Part shown: positions 44,087 to 44,236 of the stretch, piece by piece
Layout: every line of letters starts with the position of its first letter
Numbering within the stretch: the stretch's first letter is position 1
Origin: Bacteroidia bacterium
GTDB taxonomy: Bacteria; Bacteroidota; Bacteroidia; Bacteroidales; VadinHA17
Length of the DNA: 44,236 nucleotides
Direction: 5' to 3'
Assembly (NCBI GenBank): GCA_026391215.1
Contig: JAPLDX010000045.1
Span: 1-44,236, forward strand
Translations under genes and position numbers: made by a program
The notes under the pieces: model-generated
The model's database searches: none
What the model was told of the DNA's origin: nothing
What the model saw: only the letters and a program-made list of their open reading frames with translations

Positions 44087-44236
44087 ATGTCGACGTATAC
44101 TCAGTTTTTGTATCAGCTGGTCTTTGGCAGCAAGGATCATTATGCTTTTCTCACAACTAAAAACAAGGAAATCTTATTCGCCTATATTGTGGGAATTCTG
44201 AAAAATAAATCCTGCCATTCATATATAGTCGGAGGT
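44087..44236 (+). CDS. IS200/IS605-family Y1 transposase, N-terminal part
   Basis: Fifty residues are visible before the window ends. The N-terminus MSTYTQFLYQLVFGSKDHY and FAYIVGILKNKSCHSYIVGG match the start of Y1 (HUH) transposases of the IS200/TnpA_REP type. The HUH motif and catalytic tyrosine lie beyond the window, so it is not possible to say if the gene is intact or whether it is a full IS200-type or a REP-associated (RAYT) enzyme. Confidence 0.85.
   Translation, partial: MSTYTQFLYQLVFGSKDHYAFLTTKNKEILFAYIVGILKNKSCHSYIVGG

Larger units (their letters stand above)
44012..44236 (+). mobile_element. Left part of an IS200/IS605-like element (truncated by window)
   Basis: A CGACTC (44012-44017) / GAGTCG (44023-44028) hairpin with loop TGGAG lies 58 bases before a Y1 transposase start. 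Subterminal hairpins of this kind are the ends recognised by IS200/IS605 transposases. The exact left border and the right end are not visible. Confidence 0.55.

Overview
The window looks like a chromosomal segment of a member of the Bacteroidota, most likely an anaerobic or facultative Bacteroidales-type lineage. The reasons are a SusC/SusD pair with a FecI/FecR sigma/anti-sigma pair, an Rnf operon in the order rseC-rnfB-C-D-G-E-A, several families that I know mainly or often from this phylum (DUF5063, DUF2795, OstA-like protein), absence of clear Shine-Dalgarno sequences, and promoter-like TAnnTTTG (-7) boxes upstream of several genes. Almost everything is core metabolism or maintenance; I see no phage, CRISPR array, tRNA or rRNA.

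Layout. 1-807: 3' end of a repeat-rich beta protein. 804-9684: mutS2 (-), a secreted M28 peptidase (+), then a minus-strand RNA-centred block DUF5063, RNase D-like exonuclease, rlmI-like methyltransferase and tex. 9746-17291: ECF sigma factor, FecR anti-sigma, SusC with an N-terminal STN signalling domain, and SusD, a self-contained nutrient-sensing and uptake locus with no enzyme beside it. 17376-26663: recQ (-) divergent from guaB, which is followed head-to-tail by three periplasmic parvulin-type proteins and an OstA/LptA-like protein (envelope biogenesis). 26685-29149: minus-strand DUF2795, PduO-type cobalamin adenosyltransferase, a LolD/MacB-type ABC ATPase and a methyltransferase. 29200-36806: recG followed by the rseC-rnf operon. 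36844-42330: J-domain membrane protein, serpin lipoprotein, ADPRM-like phosphoesterase, and a translationally coupled amino-acid permease plus PLP lyase. 42308-43795: SiaC-type DUF1987 protein and tsaD (-). 44087-44236: the start of an IS200/IS605-type (Y1) transposase, cut by the window end.

The most notable observation is an in-frame TAA inside rnfB (32201-32203) that separates the membrane anchor and Fes-type cluster domain from the ferredoxin domains, while the rest of the Rnf operon is intact. Three unrelated palindromic intergenic elements (4985-5020, 7183-7297, 38750-38854) and a hairpin-rich transposon left end (43940-44028) suggest dispersed non-autonomous repeats; two of them lie where they could contribute promoter elements to the next gene. 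I did not find a clearly new multi-gene system; the rest is best described as ordinary Bacteroidota core genome with good operon logic.
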